DNA of 64,000 bases, from contig JABSOI010000034.1 in assembly GCA_013216015.1 (NCBI GenBank), forward strand, positions 1-64,000, written 5' to 3'. Source of the DNA: Alteromonadaceae bacterium (GTDB lineage: Bacteria > Pseudomonadota > Gammaproteobacteria > Enterobacterales > Alteromonadaceae). Both the position numbers and the translations under genes were made by a program. Under the pieces are notes generated by a model that saw only the letters and a list, made by a program, of their open reading frames with translations, searched no databases and was not told the DNA's origin. This document shows, in pieces, positions 1 to 9,305 of this stretch (within the stretch, counting starts at the first letter, position 1; each line of letters opens with the position of its first letter).

Positions 1-77
1 GTATGCAGGAGCCGTATACGAGGTCCGTACGTACGGTTCTGTGAGAGGGATGAGGCAAAAGCCTCACCCTACTCGAT
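1..77 (+). mobile_element. 3' end of a group II intron (domains V and VI)
   Basis: Domain V is visible at about 9-39. It has a lower stem of AGCCGTA (10-16) pairing with TACGGTT (32-38), and it begins with the catalytic AGC triad. Domain VI follows as a long hairpin with an AAAA loop (57-60). On its 3' strand an unpaired A at 71 sits between the paired blocks CCCT and CTC, which is where a group II branch-point adenosine belongs, six bases before the likely 3' splice site at 77 (ending CTCGAT). The rest of the intron, including any reverse transcriptase gene, lies outside the window. The 3' exon would begin at 78. Confidence 0.8.
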
Positions 78-122
78 GTTTACACGGTTAAAACAGATCA
101 GTTACTTATGCTGATTGGTATA

Positions 123-267
123 ATACCAATTGCACTAAATAAGTGTTCATCTTTAAATGGTCTAAATCACCAATAGCTACGTTGCCGACATGGCAGCTCC
201 TCGGCATCCATGCCTTCGCTGCATTAGTGCATCCATGCACTAATCATTTATTTAATGCGAATGGTAT
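123..267. repeat. MITE-like element, copy A (145 bp)
   Basis: The two ends form imperfect terminal inverted repeats of about 25 bp. The left end reads ATACCAATTGCACTAAATAA; the right end, reverse complemented, reads ATACCATTCGCATTAAATAA. No coding potential is seen. The same ends recur at 11962, 39624, 39942 and 63601 with different interiors, so this is a family. Just left of it, 113-120 is another outward-facing ATTGGTA end, which suggests a neighbouring element was lost or nested. Confidence 0.7.
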
Positions 268-303
268 AACTTACCCACTATTATTAGTTTTAGCTGTGAT
301 TAA

Positions 304-553
304 GGCTATTGGCTATGTCCCACCAGTTAAGTGTTGCTATAAAAGTTGTAGGATGGGTAAGTCAACGGCGTAACACATCATTTTATAGACCGCAACTATC
401 TAATAATATTACTAAAATATGGGGTTTTGATGGGTTACGCCTTCGGCTAACCCATCCTACGTGCTGAAATCTTGAGCTGACAAATAAATATGAATAAAAC
501 AATGAATTACGGGCGTATTCACACTTAACTGGTACATAGCCAAGGCTATGGGT
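304..553. repeat. Nested inverted repeats (palindromic intergenic element)
   Basis: Two pairs of inverted arms are nested. The outer pair (about 309-333 and 526-547) shares GGCTATGT...CCAGTTAAGTG in opposite orientation. The inner pair (348-378 and 429-461) shares GTAGGATGGGT...CGTAAC-CATC. The right inner arm is itself a hairpin around CGCCTTCGGC. The GTAGGATGGGTTAGC...GGCGTAACCCATC type of sequence is a common repetitive extragenic palindrome in gammaproteobacteria. No supported gene is seen in 78-755. Confidence 0.6.
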
Positions 554-642
554 TTGATGGTTAGTACACATCTCATTGGGGCGGAAGGAGTGGTTCAATG
601 GTGGTTGATTTGAATACTATTCAAACCTCAGCGATAAAAGTA

Positions 643-678
643 AAAAGGGTAATAACATTAATTTGTTATTACCCTTTT
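643..678 (-). terminator. Rho-independent terminator of the efflux operon
   Basis: A perfect 15-bp stem (643-657 with 664-678, AAAGGGTAATAACA type) has a 6-base loop. Read on the minus strand it is followed by a T-rich run. It lies about 80 bp past the stop of the RND pump gene. Confidence 0.8.
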
Positions 679-748
679 AGTTATTGGTAAACAGTTATTG
701 GTAAACAGTTATTGGTAAACAGTTATTGGTAAAGAGTTATTTGTAAAA
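679..748. repeat. 14-bp tandem repeat, five copies
   Basis: The unit AGTTATTGGTAAAC is present at 679, 693 and 707. A copy with one change follows at 721 and a more diverged copy at 735. The array lies between the stop codon of the RND gene and its terminator. Confidence 0.9.
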
Positions 749-755
749 TAAAAAC

Positions 756-3700
756 TTACGCAACTTGTTCGGTCGCCACAAATGCACAACGCTGACTAAA
801 TAATGAAAATGCAGCAGGTACAAAATAGAATGATAACAAGGTAGTTAAAACCGTGCCGCCTGCGACAGCAACTGCGAATGGAGGCCAGAAGCCACCGCCA
901 GCTAATATTAGCGGTAAAAAGCCACCGACAGTTGTTATTGTGGTAGAACTAATATGACGAGTACAGTTTAATACGGCATTAACAATCGCGGTACTATCGC
1001 CTTGTACGGCTGCGGGGTCTGATTTTAATTCAGCAATAATGACTATCGCGGCATTTATTGCCAGGCCCATCAAACCAATTAAACCAATAATAACAGTGAA
1101 GCCAAACGTGTAATCAAATACAAAGATACTCAGTAAGCCCAAACCTATTGATTGGAAAGCTGAGAAAAATATAATGGCGCTGATCCTGAATGAATTAAAA
1201 GACAACACCACAACCGTGATCAGCAAGGTAAGAATAATGCCAACGCTGGCAAGCAGACTTCCAACAGCCTCATTTCGTTTAGCTGATTCACCGCCAACTT
1301 CCAGACGATAACCTGCGGGTAGGTTGAAATTTTGTTCTGCCATCTTTGCCCTTACATTATTAAGGACAATGGAGGGTAAAATGTCTGCACGAATATAACC
1401 TTCTATAACGTTCACCCGGGAACCATCACGATGAGGAATAGCACCGCGGCTTGGTTTTACTGTTAACGTGGCAAGTGCAGTTAACGGAATTGGTTCACTG
1501 GATTTATTACTGACTAAATTAATGTTTGCCAATTGAGATAATTCAGTTCTATCTTGATTACCTACTCTCACTCTAACGGGAATTGATTCAGTTGATTCAA
1601 TAATGGAACCATTAGTGAGACCATTCAAGCTGGCATTTAATTGTTGAGCAATTTCAACGAGGGATAAACCGGCAAGAGCCGCTTCGTCTTCGTTTGTTTC
1701 TACCCACACTTTTGGAGTACCCGGTTGCAGTGTTGCCCTGGAGTGCATAATATTAGGGGTTTCGCTCATTATTCTTCTAATGTCGTCACCTATAACTTTA
1801 AGAGTATCCAGATTAGGGCCGTAAACTCTAAACTCTACCGGTGCATTAAACGGAGGACCTTGTTCTAATTTTCGCACTAATATTTGTGCTTGTGGCAAAA
1901 GGTCGTCAAGGGCAAACTGAACTTCAGGTATTAAGCGATTAGCAGCTTCGAAGTCAGTCGTGGTGATCATTCCCTGTGCATAGTATTGGGCACCGTCTTT
2001 TGAAGGTATTAAATTATAATAAAATGAGGGCGCATTTTTACCAATAAACCAACGAACTTTAGAGATACCTTCAAGTTGATTAAGGTATTCACTAATGGTT
2101 TTGCTTACTTTTTCAGTGTTGATAATACTGCTTTGAGCGGGCAAAAATAATTCTATTTGAAACATGTCTCTATCAGAGGTTGGAAAGAACTGTTCCGATA
2201 AATGCTTAGAAAAAACAAAGCCTAACAAAGGAAGGCAAAAAACGAGTGCGATAGTTAGTTTCCGTTGCTGCAAAGACCAATAAAGACTCTTTTTAAACAA
2301 AGAAGTTAATTTAGGTAAATTTAGGCCAGCATTATACCAGACAGGCTTGATATCTTTTCCTTTAGGTAAGAATCTTCCCGCTAGTCCGGCAACTATCGTG
2401 TGGGAAATCAGGTAAGAACCTATTAGTGAAAATATAACACTTAATGCTATGCCACCAACAAATTCACCGGAAGGACCCGGCATTAAAATGATTGGCATAA
2501 AAGCTAAAACAGTTGTTACTGTAGAGCCAAGTAATGGCATCCATAAGTGTTTAACTGCGTAACCAACAGACTCTAAACGACGAAAGCCTTGTTGGCGTTT
2601 TGCTTGAATAGTATCGGTCATTACAATTGCATTATCGACCATAATACCTAGTGCAACTACTAGCCCTGTTACTGACATTTGATGGATAGGCAAACCATAA
2701 AAATTCATTACAGTCAGAGTAAATAATACCGTCAGTGGTAAAGAAATCGTCACTATTAACGCAGAACGCCAACCCAGTGTTATAAGTAAAACTAAAGCAA
2801 TTAGCCCAAAACCTACGGTAATATTACTGACCAAATCACCTAAACGTTTTTCAGTGTAGGTATTTTGATCAAATAATACTTCTAACTGGATATTGTCTGG
2901 CAAAATAGTAGAAAAATCATTTAACGCTTTTTTTACGTTCAGGGTCCATTTATCTATGCGTAAGTTTGGTAACATTCGGGTGGCAACAACAACTGAAGCT
3001 TTATTATTTACTAAAGCAATTTCACTGGGTGGCCATGCCAGAGTTTTTGATATGTCGGCAATATCCCCTAAACGTAAAATTGAACCAGCATTGTTATCTT
3101 TTATCGGAATATTAGCGATTCTGGCAACGTTATCAAATGAGCCTGTAAGTTCAACCTGCATTTGATTGTGTTTATTTATTAACTGACCCGCTGATATTTT
3201 TGCATCAGACTGGCGAATTTTATTTGATATTTGAGCCGTAGAAAGATGAAGTTGTGATGCCAGATTTTGATTAATTTCAACTAAAATTTCTTCACGGCCC
3301 TGACCAAATATTGATACGAGATCGGTTCCACTGACAATTCGTAACCGGTTTTGCAATTCATTGGCAAAACGACCCAGACTTGCAACATCTTCAGGACTGT
3401 TTGTCTGTTTATCACTTTTCCAGGTGAGCGCAATTAATTGAGTGAAGGCATAACCTCTGTCATCTTCTAATACAGGGTCTCTGGTATTTTGAGGGAATTG
3501 ACTTGATACATCATTCAATAAATCTCTAACTCTGGACCAAATGGGTGCTGAGTTGGTGATTTCATCTTGTAATTCTAGTTGTACTACAGAAATACCTGGT
3601 CGTGAAATTGAAGTGATCAGGCTTATTTCAGATATTTTCCGTAATTTTTGTTCAATTTTTTCAGTAATCAAAACTTCTATGCGTTCAGCACTCGCGCCAG

Positions 3701-3848
3701 GTAATTGTGTTAATACACTGGCATTTCGGTTTTGTATTCTAGGATCTTCAGTTCGGGGAAGAGTTGATAATGCCGCTAAACCTGAAACAATTAATAAGGC
3801 AATCACAAGCGTCATTAAGCGCCCATTTTTTACAAATGCAGGGATCAT
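756..3848 (-). CDS. RND-family efflux pump inner-membrane permease
   Basis: This 1030-residue protein has the usual length and layout of a proton-driven RND transporter. It has TM1 at about residues 12-30, a large periplasmic domain, a TM2-TM6 block, a second periplasmic domain and a final TM block near the C terminus. The TM4 motif reads [12 protein letters not shown], so the second of the two adjacent aspartates found in AcrB-type pumps is Asn here, as in some RND subgroups. Its ATG overlaps the stop of the adaptor gene (ATGA at 3845-3848), so the two are translationally coupled. No outer-membrane channel gene is nearby, so it probably uses a TolC-type partner encoded elsewhere. Substrate cannot be read from sequence. 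Regulation is probably by the divergent TetR protein. Confidence 0.93.
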   Translation of the reverse strand: MIPAFVKNGRLMTLVIALLIVSGLAALSTLPRTEDPRIQNRNASVLTQLPGASAERIEVLITEKIEQKLRKISEISLITSISRPGISVVQLELQDEITNSAPIWSRVRDLLNDVSSQFPQNTRDPVLEDDRGYAFTQLIALTWKSDKQTNSPEDVASLGRFANELQNRLRIVSGTDLVSIFGQGREEILVEINQNLASQLHLSTAQISNKIRQSDAKISAGQLINKHNQMQVELTGSFDNVARIANIPIKDNNAGSILRLGDIADISKTLAWPPSEIALVNNKASVVVATRMLPNLRIDKWTLNVKKALNDFSTILPDNIQLEVLFDQNTYTEKRLGDLVSNITVGFGLIALVLLITLGWRSALIVTISLPLTVLFTLTVMNFYGLPIHQMSVTGLVVALGIMVDNAIVMTDTIQAKRQQGFRRLESVGYAVKHLWMPLLGSTVTTVLAFMPIILMPGPSGEFVGGIALSVIFSLIGSYLISHTIVAGLAGRFLPKGKDIKPVWYNAGLNLPKLTSLFKKSLYWSLQQRKLTIALVFCLPLLGFVFSKHLSEQFFPTSDRDMFQIELFLPAQSSIINTEKVSKTISEYLNQLEGISKVRWFIGKNAPSFYYNLIPSKDGAQYYAQGMITTTDFEAANRLIPEVQFALDDLLPQAQILVRKLEQGPPFNAPVEFRVYGPNLDTLKVIGDDIRRIMSETPNIMHSRATLQPGTPKVWVETNEDEAALAGLSLVEIAQQLNASLNGLTNGSIIESTESIPVRVRVGNQDRTELSQLANINLVSNKSSEPIPLTALATLTVKPSRGAIPHRDGSRVNVIEGYIRADILPSIVLNNVRAKMAEQNFNLPAGYRLEVGGESAKRNEAVGSLLASVGIILTLLITVVVLSFNSFRISAIIFFSAFQSIGLGLLSIFVFDYTFGFTVIIGLIGLMGLAINAAIVIIAELKSDPAAVQGDSTAIVNAVLNCTRHISSTTITTVGGFLPLILAGGGFWPPFAVAVAGGTVLTTLLSFYFVPAAFSLFSQRCAFVATEQVA

Positions 3849-5134
3849 GATTTATCAGCCTTTCTATTAACTTCTGTACTAGCTTTGGTTTTATATTTGG
3901 TATTAGATTTAGTACTAATTTCTGTAGTAATGCTTTTGTTTGGTGACTTGTGTTGCAATGTGTTTTTCAGAATTTTCTGTCCGGGTACAAAACGGTGTAC
4001 GCCTTCTACAATAATATGTTGTTTCTTTGCGTCTAAGCCCGTTACAAACGCCTGCTCTTGTGTTGTATGTACAAGGTTGACAATAGTTGATTTAATAATG
4101 AAAATCGTTTTATTAGAAAGCTGGGACGAATCAACAGTAACTTTTTCAGCTAAATAAACATTCCATTGTCCTCTCACACCATCAATTAATGCACTTAATG
4201 GTAGCCAAAATCCTTGTTGTGATATTGTTTTTTTAATGCGGACATTTATCAGTTGACCATTAAATCTACTGGGTGAATTCAGTAGCTTGAATCGTAACTC
4301 TATGGTTCTGTTTATCGCATCAATTTGTTGTCCAATAGCTATTAATTTTACTTGAATTGTTTGTTCCGCAATTTGTTCATCTTCTTGTAAAGTGAAGCTA
4401 GCAGAAAATTCTTGGCCTATTTTCAATGTGTTTGCCAATTTAGCTGGTACGCCCAGCGTTATTTCCTGATGATGATTTTTTAACAATAAAAGTATTGGCA
4501 TGCCAGCAGACGAATTTTCTCCTTCTGCTACCATACGGCGGCTGATAACTCCGTTAAAAGGTGCAATAAGTTTGGTTTTATTAAATTGATATTTATAAGA
4601 CTGTAACCTTGAATGTAACTCTTCAATACTAGCGGTTAATATTTGTTGTTCGGCATTGAGTTCATCCAAAGTTTGTTGCGCACTAAAGCTTTTGCTAATT
4701 AATGTTTTTATACGTTTTAAATTAGCTTTATTTAACGTTAATTTTGCCTGTTGCTGAACAATTTTAGCTTTCAAACCTTTCAGTTGAATCAGTAATAATT
4801 CAGTATTTTGTTCGGCCAGTACCTGGCCTTTTTTGACTGTTTCACCACTGTCAACATAAATGGAGTCAATATTCCCAGAGTATTCAAAGCTTAAGGTTGT
4901 TAATTGCTTAGTGACAATTTTGCCAATATAGTTTTGAAAGTAACTATATTGGTGCTCAGGTTCAAAAGTGGCAATGTTGGCGTTATGAAAATAAGTTTGG
5001 TCTTGCACAATAGTTTTATCTTTCTGATCAGTTTCAGGTGCAGGGGAACAGCCCAGAAGTATTACAGAGCAAGTAATAAAGAACAGTATAAATTTGGAAA
5101 GCATAGCAGGGGATTTTCCATTGAATAATTTCAT
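3845..5134 (-). CDS. RND efflux periplasmic adaptor (membrane fusion lipoprotein)
   Basis: The 429-residue protein starts with a hydrophobic segment ending in a lipobox LLGC (Cys29), so it should be an inner-membrane-anchored lipoprotein. Two lipoyl half-motifs flank an alpha-helical hairpin rich in Gln, Leu and Lys (about residues 110-185). A beta-barrel region follows. This is the HlyD/AcrA architecture linking pump and outer-membrane channel. The last ~35 residues are an unusual Lys/Thr/Ser-rich tail. An internal Met at residue 11 is an alternative start that would still leave a good signal. It is first gene of a two-gene operon with the pump and is divergent from tetR, with two TetR-type palindromes in the gap. 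Confidence 0.92.
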   Translation of the reverse strand: MKLFNGKSPAMLSKFILFFITCSVILLGCSPAPETDQKDKTIVQDQTYFHNANIATFEPEHQYSYFQNYIGKIVTKQLTTLSFEYSGNIDSIYVDSGETVKKGQVLAEQNTELLLIQLKGLKAKIVQQQAKLTLNKANLKRIKTLISKSFSAQQTLDELNAEQQILTASIEELHSRLQSYKYQFNKTKLIAPFNGVISRRMVAEGENSSAGMPILLLLKNHHQEITLGVPAKLANTLKIGQEFSASFTLQEDEQIAEQTIQVKLIAIGQQIDAINRTIELRFKLLNSPSRFNGQLINVRIKKTISQQGFWLPLSALIDGVRGQWNVYLAEKVTVDSSQLSNKTIFIIKSTIVNLVHTTQEQAFVTGLDAKKQHIIVEGVHRFVPGQKILKNTLQHKSPNKSITTEISTKSNTKYKTKASTEVNRKADKS

Positions 5135-5166
5135 AGGAACCTTATGGTGAGAAATATTTTAATTAA

Positions 5167-5210
5167 ACTAGACCGTCTAGTCTAATTAAAATAAACTGGA
5201 CTGTCTAGTT
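5167..5210. promoter_or_regulatory. Paired TetR-type operator palindromes
   Basis: ACTAGACCGTCTAGT (5167-5181) is a perfect 7-bp inverted repeat around one base. AACTGGACTGTCTAGTT (5194-5210) is the same palindrome with one mismatch. Their centres are 28 bp apart, in the divergent promoter region between the efflux operon and the TetR gene. Inferred role: binding site of that TetR protein, repressing both directions. Confidence 0.75.
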
Positions 5211-5256
5211 CATTTTGTTACAGTATAGGAATATTTTAAAGTGTGTAAGATTGAAA

Positions 5257-5862
5257 ATGGCTAAAATACGCAGTAAAAATGAAACAAAACGGAAACAAAT
5301 TTTAGCAGCTGCTACAATTTTGTTCACCGAGCAAGGATATGCGTCCACAAGTATGGATCTTATAGGCAAGCAGGCTGAAGTTTCTAAACAAACCGTGTAT
5401 AGCCATTTTGGCAGTAAAGATGAACTGTTTTCTGCTGCAATTCAGCACAAATGTGAATCATCACAAATGTTCGATTTGTCTTCGTTTGATTTGTCTGATC
5501 CTCAATCTACCCTATTGAGTCTTGCTCATCGCTTTATCAATGTGCTTACATCAAAAGAAGGTTTGGCTATTCATAAAGTTTGCGCTTTTGAATCAAAAGC
5601 TTATCCTCAATTGTCAGAGTTGTACTATCAGGCAGGTCCGATTCGTATTACTGGCGAAGTAGCTGAATTAATGAAAGCTTTTAATCAAAAAAATATACTC
5701 TCGATTAAAAACCCCTGGCATGCAGCTTTACAATTTTTGAATCTGATGAAAGGGGAATTATGGATGCAAATGGAATTTAATATAAAGGATAAAGTTTCAT
5801 CACAAGAAGTTGATGACTATTTATCTTCATCAGTTGCATTATTTATTCGAGGTTATAGCTAA
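5257..5862 (+). CDS. TetR/AcrR-family transcriptional regulator of the efflux operon
   Basis: The N terminus carries a TetR helix-turn-helix, with the recognition region reading EVSKQTVYSHFGSKDEL. The C-terminal ligand-binding domain is diverged. ATG at 5257 (protein MAKIRSK) is preferred over an in-frame TTG at 5215, because the TTG extension would run into the operator region. The gene is divergent from the adaptor/pump operon with two matched palindromes between, which points to local control of the pump and of itself. The ligand is unknown. Confidence 0.88.
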   Translation: MAKIRSKNETKRKQILAAATILFTEQGYASTSMDLIGKQAEVSKQTVYSHFGSKDELFSAAIQHKCESSQMFDLSSFDLSDPQSTLLSLAHRFINVLTSKEGLAIHKVCAFESKAYPQLSELYYQAGPIRITGEVAELMKAFNQKNILSIKNPWHAALQFLNLMKGELWMQMEFNIKDKVSSQEVDDYLSSSVALFIRGYS

Positions 5863-5940
5863 TGTCCATCCAGAAATGGATGTTTACTGGGACGTACCAC
5901 TGGCTTATTTTGAACACCGCTTTATCAATTAGTACACCAA

Positions 5941-6963
5941 TTACTGGTTAAGTTTTTTTTCGGTAGAGTCGCGTATTATTAGTTGTGGAGTATATTGAGA
6001 AATAATACTGTTGGTAACTTGTTTACGGGTTAGTGCAATGAGTAAATTTGTCGCGTTTTCCGCGATTTCTCTATTTGGTTGGTTAGCTGTGGTTAATTTT
6101 GGCCAGGTTTGGCGAGAAAACGGGCTGTTTTCGAATCCTGCTATTGCTAACTGTTCTGGAATAGCTATATTCATTAATCGTGCAGAAAATAAAGCACCGG
6201 CAGCAATTTCGTCATTGCAAGAAAATATCGCCGTTGGCCTGCTATTTTCAGCCATCAAGCGTTTAGCACCCTGAACACCTGATTCAAAGGAATATTCACC
6301 TTCAACAATTAATTGTTCATCTATAGTTATATTATTATTAGCAAGTGCTTGTTTATAACCCTGAAGTCGCTCGCTAGTCGATTTATGCTCTGCGCCCCCC
6401 GCAATAAATCCGATGCGTTTATGGCCCAAATCTATAAGATGTTGGGTAATTGACAAGGCGGCTTTGTGATCGTTTATCATTATGCAGGGGCTGAAATTAT
6501 CAGGTGCACTACCGCCTGACATTATTCTGACTATGTTTACATCTAAGGCCATAATATTTTCAACAAATTCAGGCATTTCAGAAAATGGGGGAGTTAATAC
6601 TAATCCGGCAATACGTGAATGTCTGACCATATTGGTAATTTCTTCGAGAATATTATCAGCTTTAGCGTTACAGGGATGAATAAGTAATTCATACCCTTGT
6701 TTCTTGCATGCCGATAAAATACCGTTTTGCATATCAATAACATAATATGCATTTGGATTGTCATATACATAGGCAATCGAATACGACTTTGTTCCGGCAA
6801 GGCTTCGTGCAGCAAGATTCGGTTGATATTGAAGTTCTTTAACTATTTTTAAAACTTTCTCACGGGTAGTTTGACGCACAGATTGTTCGTTGTTCATTAC
6901 TCTGGAAACTGTTTTAATTGAAACACCCGCCTGTTTGGCAACGTCATTAATAGTAGCTTTCAT
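5941..6963 (-). CDS. nagR: LacI-family regulator, probable NagR of the GlcNAc regulon
   Basis: The 340-residue protein has a LacI helix-turn-helix at its N terminus (TINDVAKQAGVSIKTVSRV) followed by a periplasmic-binding-protein-like sugar-sensing domain. In Shewanella and relatives a LacI-type NagR controls chitin/GlcNAc genes in place of the enterobacterial ROK-type NagC. Here it sits at the edge of a complete GlcNAc locus with three near-perfect TGACA-N4-TGTCA palindromes. Assignment as NagR is an inference from this context and from known regulons. It is divergent from pgi. The ligand is probably GlcNAc-6P, by analogy. Confidence 0.82.
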   Translation of the reverse strand: MKATINDVAKQAGVSIKTVSRVMNNEQSVRQTTREKVLKIVKELQYQPNLAARSLAGTKSYSIAYVYDNPNAYYVIDMQNGILSACKKQGYELLIHPCNAKADNILEEITNMVRHSRIAGLVLTPPFSEMPEFVENIMALDVNIVRIMSGGSAPDNFSPCIMINDHKAALSITQHLIDLGHKRIGFIAGGAEHKSTSERLQGYKQALANNNITIDEQLIVEGEYSFESGVQGAKRLMAENSRPTAIFSCNDEIAAGALFSARLMNIAIPEQLAIAGFENSPFSRQTWPKLTTANQPNREIAENATNLLIALTRKQVTNSIISQYTPQLIIRDSTEKKLNQ

Positions 6964-7122
6964 CTTTGTTTACAACCTTTTACTGTATATTCAATTATTC
7001 GTACTCGTGAATAGAGTATTGCTTCTTTTGTTAGGCGGCAAGCGCTAATGATAATTAAATTTTAAGTCATCGGCATTATTATGGTAGAATTTTTGACTTT
7101 TTAGCCATATGTTGGAATTTTT

Positions 7123-7149
7123 AACGTTGTCATTTTAAAGCGTTGTCAC
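7123..7149 (+). promoter_or_regulatory. Possible NagR half-sites upstream of pgi
   Basis: Two direct copies of (A/G)CGTTGTCA (from 7123 and 7140) lie 40-65 bp before the pgi start. Each matches one arm of the operators found at 9203, 16232 and 19101, but no opposite arm is present. Binding is therefore uncertain. Confidence 0.3.
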
Positions 7150-7187
7150 GATATATTTGAACGGTTTCGCCAATTATAGGAATTTTT

Positions 7188-8834
7188 ATGTCCAGTCGCC
7201 AAGCATTATCCAGTTGGAAAAAATTACAGCAACTCGCTGTTGAGAAAAAATCACAGCATATGAACAGTTTTTTTGCAGAAGATAGTGAGCGTTTCAATAA
7301 ATTCTCCATCGAATTACCCAAATTATTGTTAGATTATTCTAAAAATTTAATCGACGTTGAAACCATGTCTACCTTGTTTGACCTTGCCAAAGAAACAGAG
7401 GTGACCCAATGGCGAGAAAAAATGTTCAGTGGTGAAAAAATCAATAAAACAGAAAACAGGGCCGTGCTGCATACGGCTTTACGACGTCCAAATGATGAAC
7501 CGCTATTTGTTGATGGTGAAAATGTTACCGCTCATGTACAAGCTCAGTTGGCTAACATGGATATTTTTGTTAATAAAGTTCGCCAGGGAAAATGGTTAGG
7601 TTATTCCGGTAAACGTATTACTGATATTGTTAACATTGGTGTGGGTGGTTCAAACTTAGGGCCGCAGATGGTCACTGAAGCGCTCAAGCATTACAGTGAT
7701 AACAGTGTTAATGTTCATTATGTTTCTAACGTTGACGGCGCGCAAATAGTTGAAATACTACGACCTTTAAATCCCGAAAAAGTATTGTTTATTGTTTCTT
7801 CGAAAACCTTTACTACAACTGAAACCATGACTAACGCTAAAACAGCTATTAATTGGCTGACATCGTCTTCGTTTGATCAAAAGTCAGTGGCTAAGCATTT
7901 TGTTGCCGTTACAGCAAATAAAGAAAATGCGATGAGTTTTGGTATTGTTGAAGACAATATTTTCGACATGTGGGATTGGGTAGGTGGTCGTTTTTCTTTA
8001 TGGTCAGCTATTGGTTTGCCTATTGCGTTAGATCTGGGATTTGATCAGTTTAAAGCTCTGCTCAAAGGTGCCCATGAAATGGACCAACATTTTATTAATG
8101 CACCGATAGAAGAAAACATGCCGATGATCATGGCGTTATTAAGTGTGTGGAATACCACATTTTTAGGAGCCCGTTCACAAGCTATTTTACCCTATGATCA
8201 AACGCTTCATATGCTGTCGGCCTATTTACAACAAGCAGAGATGGAAAGTAACGGAAAGTCGGTAACCTGGGATGGCGATGAAGTTGAATATGCAACCGTG
8301 CCTTCAATTTGGGGAGAACTTGGTATTAATGGTCAACATGCTTTTTATCAATATTTACATCAAAGTAATAATGTTGTCCCTGCTGATTTTATAGGCTCTG
8401 TTGAAAGTGTGACGCCTGTTAAAGGGCATCATGAAACGTTAATGTCGAATTTTTTCGCACAGACTCAGGCATTAATGACTGGTGTAAATGAAGAACAAGT
8501 GCGTGCTGATTTAAAAGCGAAAGGTCGTACTCAAAAATATATAGATACTGTAGCGCCACATAAAGTCCATAAAGGTAACAGACCGACTAACACTATTTTA
8601 CTCAAACGAATTGATCCTACGACATTAGGAAACTTAATTGCCTTGTATGAAAATAAAATTTTTGTTCAAGGAATAATTTTACAAATTTGTTCATTTGACC
8701 AATGGGGAGTTGAATTAGGTAAAGGGTTAGCTGCCAGTATTCAAAAAGAGCTTGAAAGTGATGTTTTATCGGAGAACCATGACTGTTCTACCGAAAATCT
8801 GATCCGGTTTTATAAGAAATCGAGTGAAGGTTAA
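7188..8834 (+). CDS. pgi: Glucose-6-phosphate isomerase
   Basis: This 548-residue cytoplasmic enzyme interconverts glucose-6P and fructose-6P. Visible family motifs are the phosphate-binding GVGGSNLGPQMV, SSKTFTTTET, the ESNGKS segment and GINGQHAFYQYLHQ with its active-site His. The length matches the usual ~550 residues. AGGA precedes the ATG by six bases. In this locus it takes fructose-6P produced by NagB into glycolysis, gluconeogenesis or the pentose pathway, which would explain its presence beside nag genes. It starts divergently from the LacI-type regulator. Confidence 0.97.
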   Translation: MSSRQALSSWKKLQQLAVEKKSQHMNSFFAEDSERFNKFSIELPKLLLDYSKNLIDVETMSTLFDLAKETEVTQWREKMFSGEKINKTENRAVLHTALRRPNDEPLFVDGENVTAHVQAQLANMDIFVNKVRQGKWLGYSGKRITDIVNIGVGGSNLGPQMVTEALKHYSDNSVNVHYVSNVDGAQIVEILRPLNPEKVLFIVSSKTFTTTETMTNAKTAINWLTSSSFDQKSVAKHFVAVTANKENAMSFGIVEDNIFDMWDWVGGRFSLWSAIGLPIALDLGFDQFKALLKGAHEMDQHFINAPIEENMPMIMALLSVWNTTFLGARSQAILPYDQTLHMLSAYLQQAEMESNGKSVTWDGDEVEYATVPSIWGELGINGQHAFYQYLHQSNNVVPADFIGSVESVTPVKGHHETLMSNFFAQTQALMTGVNEEQVRADLKAKGRTQKYIDTVAPHKVHKGNRPTNTILLKRIDPTTLGNLIALYENKIFVQGIILQICSFDQWGVELGKGLAASIQKELESDVLSENHDCSTENLIRFYKKSSEG

Positions 8835-9202
8835 GGTCATTTTTTATTTAAAGTTATCACTGTTTATTTCCAAAAAACTCAGGAGTGTTGAAACAACATT
8901 CTAGGTTAGTAATTGGCATCATTGGTCGTTTTAGATATTTTTACAGGATACGGCAGAAAAGTATCCTGCATGTTTAATAAGCACAAATATTTCCTTAGCT
9001 CAATTCCTTTTAGTTTTGCCCAATGGTAAATTTTTCAGGTGATATTTCGTATTATTGTTTAAAGTTTTAAATTTCACGCGTTAATAAATATAAGTATAAT
9101 AACGTTTAGAATCAGCTTGTTATTAAGTTTTGTGCTCACAGTTTATACATATAAGTTAAAAGATGTAGCAAAAATATAATTTTGAGTGTAAGGTTTACCT
9201 AA
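8835..9202. other. Intergenic region upstream of the TonB receptor
   Basis: No open reading frame, RNA gene or repeat is recognised here. The region is AT-rich and leads into the NagR-type operator at 9203. It presumably contains the receptor promoter, but no convincing -35/-10 pair was picked. Confidence 0.4.
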
Positions 9203-9226
9203 CTTTATGACAACGCTGTCATAAAG
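9203..9226. promoter_or_regulatory. NagR-type operator upstream of the TonB receptor
   Basis: CTTTATGACA and TGTCATAAAG are perfect 10-bp inverted arms around a 4-base centre (ACGC), ending about 80 bp before the receptor ATG. The core TGACAACGCTGTCA is repeated exactly at 19103-19116 and closely at 16233-16246. Inferred role: operator of the LacI-type regulator at 5941-6963. Confidence 0.75.
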
Positions 9227-9305
9227 AAAATGGACAGCACTATCAGATAAAGCGTAGTGAAAAATAATTATAATATTTATAAAAAACGTGTGTAAGGGAA
9301 AGTCA

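Noticed and set aside
143-373. 76-codon frame near the left edge
   Set aside because: It is built from the MITE and the inverted repeat, with no family resemblance.
679-748. Short regular repeats as a CRISPR array
   Set aside because: Units are 14 bp with no unique spacers; the same applies to 43801-43920.
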